Assembly: GCA_023386045.1 (NCBI GenBank)
Contig: JAEWKK010000022.1
Span: 24,268-88,267, forward strand
DNA from: Bacteroidota bacterium
GTDB taxonomy: Bacteria; Bacteroidota; Bacteroidia; Chitinophagales; Chitinophagaceae
DNA length: 64,000 nucleotides
Direction: 5' to 3'
Position 1 is the first letter of the stretch. Each line of letters starts with the position of its first letter. The notes beneath the pieces are model-generated. The model was not told where the DNA came from. It was given only the letters and a program-made list of their open reading frames with translations, and did no database searches. A program made the position numbers and the translations under genes. This document shows positions 60,016 to 64,000 of the stretch, piece by piece.

Positions 60016-62883
60016 TTACTCAATAAATAACCTGGTACGACTTTCAGTAGCTTTTTTAATTGAAGAAGGCTCGCCGGCAAAAACCAGGTTCCCTCCTTCA
60101 GCTCCTGCTTCTGGTCCCAGGTCAATCAGCCAGTCTGCGCTTTTTATCACATCGGTATTGTGTTCTATTACAATGATAGAGTGACCCTGTTCTATCAGGG
60201 CATTGAAAGATGCCAGGAGTTTCTTGATATCATGAAAGTGAAGGCCGGTTGTGGGTTCATCAAAAATAAAAAGCAGCTTACCTGCAGATTTTCCCTTTCC
60301 CAGGAAGGAAGCCAGCTTCACCCTTTGTGCTTCCCCACCCGAAAGGGTATCCGAAGATTGTCCGAGCTTAACATAACCCAGACCTACCTCACTCAAAGGC
60401 CTAATGGCATTGGCAATTGGCTTTTCATCCTTAAAAAATTCAATGGCTTCATCAATGCTCATTTCAAGCACATCAAAAACATTCTTTCCCTTGTATTGCA
60501 CTTCAAGCACTTCTTCCTTGAATTTTTTTCCGCCACAGACCTCGCAGGTCAGGTGAACATCGGCAAGGAACTGCATCTCAACGATCTTTTCACCTTCCCC
60601 TTTGCAGGCATCACACCTGCCTCCGTCCACGTTAAAGGAAAAATGCTTGGGCTGAAAGCCACGCATCTTACTTAAAGGCTGCGATGCAAAAAGATCCCGG
60701 ATATGATCCCAGGCTTTGATATAGGTAACGGGATTGCTCCTGGATGATTTGCCGATAGGATTCTGATCTACCATTTCTACCTGCGTCACCAGGTCAGGAG
60801 AGCCGGCAATGCCCCTGTGAAAGCCGACCTTTTCAACTGGCTCGCCCTGCATTTTCTTTAAGGCCGGGTAAAGAATGTATTTGACCAGTGTTGTCTTGCC
60901 ACTACCACTTACCCCACTCACCACGCAAAGCACATTGAGAGGAAAGGCAACAGTGATATCCTTGAGGTTGTGCTGCCGGGCGCCTTCAACAATGATGAAA
61001 TTTTTGGGCTTTCGCAATTTTTTCGGGGGCTCGATGCTCAATTCTCCTTTTAAATATTTACCCGTCAGGCTTTCAGGATGACTAACGATCTCATTATAAT
61101 TTCCCTGGGCTATTACTTCTCCTCCAAGGTGTGCCGCCAGAGGGCCCATGTCAATGATATGATCAGCTTCACGCATCATCATTTCATCATGTTCCACTAC
61201 AACTACTGTATTACCCAGATCCCTCAGTTCTTTTAAAACCCTGATCAGGTTTGCCGTATCCCTGGGATGAAGCCCGATTGAAGGTTCATCTAGAATATAA
61301 AGGGAATTGGTAAGATTACTGCCAAGGCTACGCGTTAATTGAATACGCTGGCTTTCGCCACCACTCAGGGAATTGGCAAGGCGACTGAGAGTAAGATATC
61401 CCAGGCCCACCTGGAGCATGGTATCGATGCGATGGTTGATCTCCAGAACAATGCGCCTGGAAACTTCTTTTTCAAAGGAAGAAAATTCAGCCACGGCCCT
61501 GTCAAACCAGGTACGAAGGTCACGGATCGGCATATCACTCAGCTCTCCTATGTTTTTTCCATGGATCCTGACATACAGGGCTTCTTTCCGCAGGCGGAAA
61601 CCACCACACTCAGGGCAGGTGGTTCTTCCACGATAGCGGCTTAACAATACCCTGTACTGGACCTTGTACAGGTTCTGCTCCACTTCTTTAAAGAAGTCAT
61701 TGATGCCGTATACATACTGGTTGCCTTCCCAGAGAACGCGGTATTGTTCAGGACTCAGATCGGCAATGGCCTTGTGTACCGGGAAATCAAACTTGCGTGC
61801 ACTCTTTACAAAATCTTCTTTCCATTTGCCCAGTTTCTCGCCTTTCCAGGGAGCCACTGCACCTTCGTATACACTTAATAGTTTGTTGGGTATAACCAGG
61901 TCTTCATCAATTCCAAGCACCAGCGAAAAGCCTTCACAGTTTGGACAGGCGCCATAAGGATTGTTGAAAGAAAATAAATTGGGTGAGGGCTCTTCGAAGG
62001 TCATGCCATCGAGCTCAAAGCGGTTATTAAAATGAAGAAGTTTTTTGCCATCAACTTCTACATATACATCTCCTTCGCCTTCATAAAATGCGGTGCCTAT
62101 TGAATCTGAAAGCCTGTGTTCATCGTCTTCATCCAGCTCTTTCATTACGATCCTGTCCACCAGCACATAAATATTTTCCGGAAACTGAAAAACTGTTTTG
62201 AACAAAGGGGTTTTATCATCCAGCAGGTCTTCGATCCGGTGGATGGTTCCTTCATTCACAGGGTTTTCTTTCTGTGTATAAGAAAAAGGTGACTGGTAAA
62301 TCCTCGAAAAACCTTTTTGCATCAGGATGTTCAATTCTTCTCTTGCATCCCGGTTGCGGTGCTGTTTGAATGCAGAAAGAATAAATACCCTGGCTCCCTC
62401 TTTTACAGTACGCACGGCATCCAGTACATCTTTTACATCATCCTTCCTCACCACCCTTCCCGAAACCGGGGAGATGGTTTTACCGGCTCTTGCATAAAGC
62501 AGGCGCAGGTAATCATAGATTTCCGTCATACTGCCAACCGTACTTCTTGGAGTACGGGTGATCACTTTTTGTTCAATGGCAATAGCAGGCGATAAACCTT
62601 TAATGTAGTCCACTTCAGGCTTGTCCATCCTGTTCAAAAACTGGCGTACGTAAGCACTTAGACTCTCGGCATAGCGTCGCTGACCTTCAGCATAAAGAGT
62701 ATCAATGGTAAGAGAAGATTTTCCTGAACCGGAGACCCCGGTCACCACTACCAGTTTATTCCTGGGAATGCTAACATCAATATTTTTCAGGTTATGAACC
62801 CTGGCTCCTTTTATATAAATGGCATCAACTTCCGATGCATTTTTGACCTTTTTTGACCTGGCTATCTTTTCTTTCATTTTCAT
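60016..62883 (-). CDS. uvrA: Excinuclease ABC subunit A
   Basis: 955 aa (E. coli 940). The first ATP-binding domain has GVSGSGKSS (49-57) and the second GVSGSGKTT (about residue 655). Zinc-binding CxxC pairs appear in NPYGACPNCEGF, TTCPECGGF and RCDACKGEGEK…TCEVCGGKKF. LSGGESQRIQL and LSGGEAQRVKL are the two ABC signatures. It finds DNA damage with UvrB in nucleotide excision repair. A near-consensus promoter box lies 11 bases before its ATG. Confidence 0.97.
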   Translation of the reverse strand: MKMKEKIARSKKVKNASEVDAIYIKGARVHNLKNIDVSIPRNKLVVVTGVSGSGKSSLTIDTLYAEGQRRYAESLSAYVRQFLNRMDKPEVDYIKGLSPAIAIEQKVITRTPRSTVGSMTEIYDYLRLLYARAGKTISPVSGRVVRKDDVKDVLDAVRTVKEGARVFILSAFKQHRNRDAREELNILMQKGFSRIYQSPFSYTQKENPVNEGTIHRIEDLLDDKTPLFKTVFQFPENIYVLVDRIVMKELDEDDEHRLSDSIGTAFYEGEGDVYVEVDGKKLLHFNNRFELDGMTFEEPSPNLFSFNNPYGACPNCEGFSLVLGIDEDLVIPNKLLSVYEGAVAPWKGEKLGKWKEDFVKSARKFDFPVHKAIADLSPEQYRVLWEGNQYVYGINDFFKEVEQNLYKVQYRVLLSRYRGRTTCPECGGFRLRKEALYVRIHGKNIGELSDMPIRDLRTWFDRAVAEFSSFEKEVSRRIVLEINHRIDTMLQVGLGYLTLSRLANSLSGGESQRIQLTRSLGSNLTNSLYILDEPSIGLHPRDTANLIRVLKELRDLGNTVVVVEHDEMMMREADHIIDMGPLAAHLGGEVIAQGNYNEIVSHPESLTGKYLKGELSIEPPKKLRKPKNFIIVEGARQHNLKDITVAFPLNVLCVVSGVSGSGKTTLVKYILYPALKKMQGEPVEKVGFHRGIAGSPDLVTQVEMVDQNPIGKSSRSNPVTYIKAWDHIRDLFASQPLSKMRGFQPKHFSFNVDGGRCDACKGEGEKIVEMQFLADVHLTCEVCGGKKFKEEVLEVQYKGKNVFDVLEMSIDEAIEFFKDEKPIANAIRPLSEVGLGYVKLGQSSDTLSGGEAQRVKLASFLGKGKSAGKLLFIFDEPTTGLHFHDIKKLLASFNALIEQGHSIIVIEHNTDVIKSADWLIDLGPEAGAEGGNLVFAGEPSSIKKATESRTRLFIE

Positions 62884-62893
62884 TTTTGCACTG

Positions 62894-62901
62894 CAAAAGT
62901 A
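62894..62901 (-). promoter_or_regulatory. -7 box of the uvrA promoter
   Basis: TACTTTTG on the minus strand fits TAnnTTTG exactly and ends about 10 bases before the ATG at 62883. The -33 box is not clear. Confidence 0.45.
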
Positions 62902-63140
62902 CGGCGCTATGCTAAATAGTTTAGCTTTTAAACGTTAACATATGTTTTACAAAATCGTTGGGGAGCGGAACAATAATAATTGTGATTATTCAAAAACTAT
63001 TCTATTTTTATAGCAACAAATCCAGAATTTCCAATTTATTTAAACCCACACTCGCCTATCGCTTAAACTTCTACTTAGTTTTTAACAACCGTTTTTTAAC
63101 CGAATCCATTATCCGTAACCGCCTAAAACAGTAGGAGTTT
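62902..63140. other. AT-rich intergenic region between uvrA and the sigma factor
   Basis: No ORF or repeat is evident. It must hold the promoter of the ECF sigma gene; an AGGAG at 63133-63137, 3 bases before the sigma ATG, is one of the few Shine-Dalgarno-like sites in the window. Confidence 0.5.
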
Positions 63141-63722
63141 ATGAATCTATTATCTAAACTGTCCGATCAGGAGTTGATCAACTCTTTTAACGCAGGAAAT
63201 GTAAGTGCATTAGAAATCCTGGTCCTTCGTCATAAGGACAAGCTCTTCACTTCCATCTTCTTTTTGGTTAAGGACAAGTACCTTGCCGAAGACATTTTCC
63301 AGGATGTTTTTATCAGGATTATAGATACCATTCGTGGCGGCCGCTACACGGATGAAGGCAAATTCCTGCCCTGGGCCATGCGCATTGCCCATAATTTATG
63401 CGTGGACCACTTTAGAAAGGTCAAGCGTACTCCAACTATTAAAAACAGTGATGACCAGGATATCTTTGAGGTGCTCAACTTCGCCGATGAGTGTGCTGAA
63501 ACTAAAATGATCAAAAAGCAAAGCTATAGCAGGGTGAAAGATATGCTGGACCTGCTTCCAGAGGACCAGCGCGAAGTGATCATTCTTCGCCATTACGGGG
63601 ATATGAGTTTCAAGCAAATTGCAGAGGTTACCAATTGCAGTATTAACACTGCACTTGGAAGAATGCGCTATGGTTTGATTAATTTGCGGAAGATGATGAT
63701 GCAAAAACAGATCGCACTTTAA
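63141..63722 (+). CDS. ECF-type RNA polymerase sigma factor
   Basis: 193 aa. Region 2 runs from the start to about residue 95 (FNAGNVSALEILVLRHKDKLFTSI, YLAEDIFQDVFIRI, ALPWAMRIAHNLCVDHFRK-like). Region 4 is residues ~130-185 (LLPEDQREVIILRHYGDMSFKQIAEVTNCSINTALGRMRYGLINLRK) with the helix-turn-helix. It redirects RNA polymerase to its own promoter set. No anti-sigma gene is next to it in the window. An AGGAG precedes the ATG. Confidence 0.93.
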   Translation: MNLLSKLSDQELINSFNAGNVSALEILVLRHKDKLFTSIFFLVKDKYLAEDIFQDVFIRIIDTIRGGRYTDEGKFLPWAMRIAHNLCVDHFRKVKRTPTIKNSDDQDIFEVLNFADECAETKMIKKQSYSRVKDMLDLLPEDQREVIILRHYGDMSFKQIAEVTNCSINTALGRMRYGLINLRKMMMQKQIAL

Positions 63723-63791
63723 ATATTTGTCATTCTTATTCTCCAACGACCCGCTTGCCAAGTAGGTTGAATAAGGATGACGCCCAATTGA

Positions 63792-63819
63792 AAGGCTGCC
63801 CCCCGGGGCGGCTTTTTTT
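63792..63819 (+). terminator. Intrinsic terminator of the ECF sigma gene
   Basis: A GC-rich stem GCTGCCCC / GGGGCGGC (one G-T pair) with a T run, about 70 bases past the stop. Confidence 0.8.
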
Positions 63820-63821
63820 AT

Positions 63822-63855
63822 AGTTGATAGTCATGGTTCATAGTTCATAGAAGAA
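63822..63855. repeat. Short word array after the sigma factor terminator
   Basis: TAGTTGATAGTCATGGTTCATAG- and TTCATAGAAG-type words match those in the 44.9-45.0 kb array. Confidence 0.7.
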
Positions 63856-63940
63856 CCTACTTCTGAACAATCTTACTGTAGTTGCCTGAAATATGTTGAC
63901 CGTTTTTGAGCTAATTAAATCAACTCAAAAAACGAAGCAT

Positions 63941-64000
63941 ATGGCTAAACCAGAACAGTTAAACGCAAAAAGTACAAGAGTCCATCGTTATTTTAGTGAA
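63941..64000 (+). CDS. Start of a possible transposase (partial, runs off the right edge)
   Basis: Twenty codons from the ATG at 63941: MAKPEQLNAKSTRVHRYFSE, a basic N-terminus like those of IS3-type OrfA proteins in Bacteroidota. Just upstream, CGTTTTTGAG (63901-63910) and CTCAAAAAACG (63924-63934) form an imperfect inverted repeat. An insertion-sequence end could lie near 63890. The evidence is thin, as the protein is cut off. Confidence 0.4.
   Translation, partial: MAKPEQLNAKSTRVHRYFSE

Overview
The window looks like a chromosomal segment of a Bacteroidota bacterium, most likely family Chitinophagaceae. The evidence is lineage-typical genes: a T9SS sorting-domain protein, PorD (DUF4835), the short Bacteroidota-type RNA polymerase omega, a lipoprotein TamA variant (TamL) coupled to TamB, DUF3857/transglutaminase proteins, a Reg_prop/Y_Y_Y sensor and LytS/LytTR signalling. 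Promoters also fit: the -7 box TAnnTTTG recurs before many genes, and ompA has a full TTTG-N19-TATTTTTG promoter. Shine-Dalgarno sites are scarce. Gene content is mostly core chromosomal; the only hint of a mobile element is the last 60 bases.

Layout. 1-6.4 kb: five membrane proteins (partial MFS, DedA, dicarboxylate symporter, Na+/alanine symporter, APC permease). 6.5-10.2 kb: YebC, a tyrosine phosphatase, DUF393, PhzF and a TRIC channel. 10.2-17.0 kb: two secreted DUF3857 proteins (one without its catalytic residues) and a fused 2-oxoacid dehydrogenase E1. 17.1-20.8 kb: tandem DUF1573 proteins, an aminotransferase, an SRPBCC membrane protein and tRNA-Met. 21.0-27.0 kb: a signalling island with two LytS-type kinases (one with a degenerate ATP site), a LytTR regulator and a convergent hybrid sensor that lacks its phospho-accepting histidine. 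27.2-30.0 kb: DUF5602 lipoprotein, hemerythrin-like protein, cytochrome c and cupin. 30.3-33.3 kb: an operon of three small ORFs with an M14 peptidase, divergent from a UDP-glycosyltransferase. 33.6-41.0 kb: tamB-tamL. 41.3-44.9 kb: a second fused E1, an FAH-family hydrolase and pth. 45.5-50.8 kb: prs-rplY, radC, scoA/scoB and small proteins. 50.3-54.1 kb: bamD-rpoZ-coaBC-porD-DUF4296. 54.2-64 kb: ompA, a prenyl synthase with recJ, a T9SS cargo protein, uvrA, an ECF sigma factor and a possible transposase start.

Most noteworthy: (1) several gene-free stretches are filled with degenerate short 'word' arrays that follow stop codons and separate genes that are usually neighbours (rplY/pth, scoA/scoB), with shared words at distant loci; (2) a tight operon of three tiny ORFs (57-63 aa, Cys-containing, one with a signal peptide) ending in a secreted M14 peptidase; (3) a cluster of predicted pseudokinases beside a LytTR regulator. 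No CRISPR array, rRNA operon, prophage or recognised defence system was seen. All calls come from reading the sequence; no database search was run.
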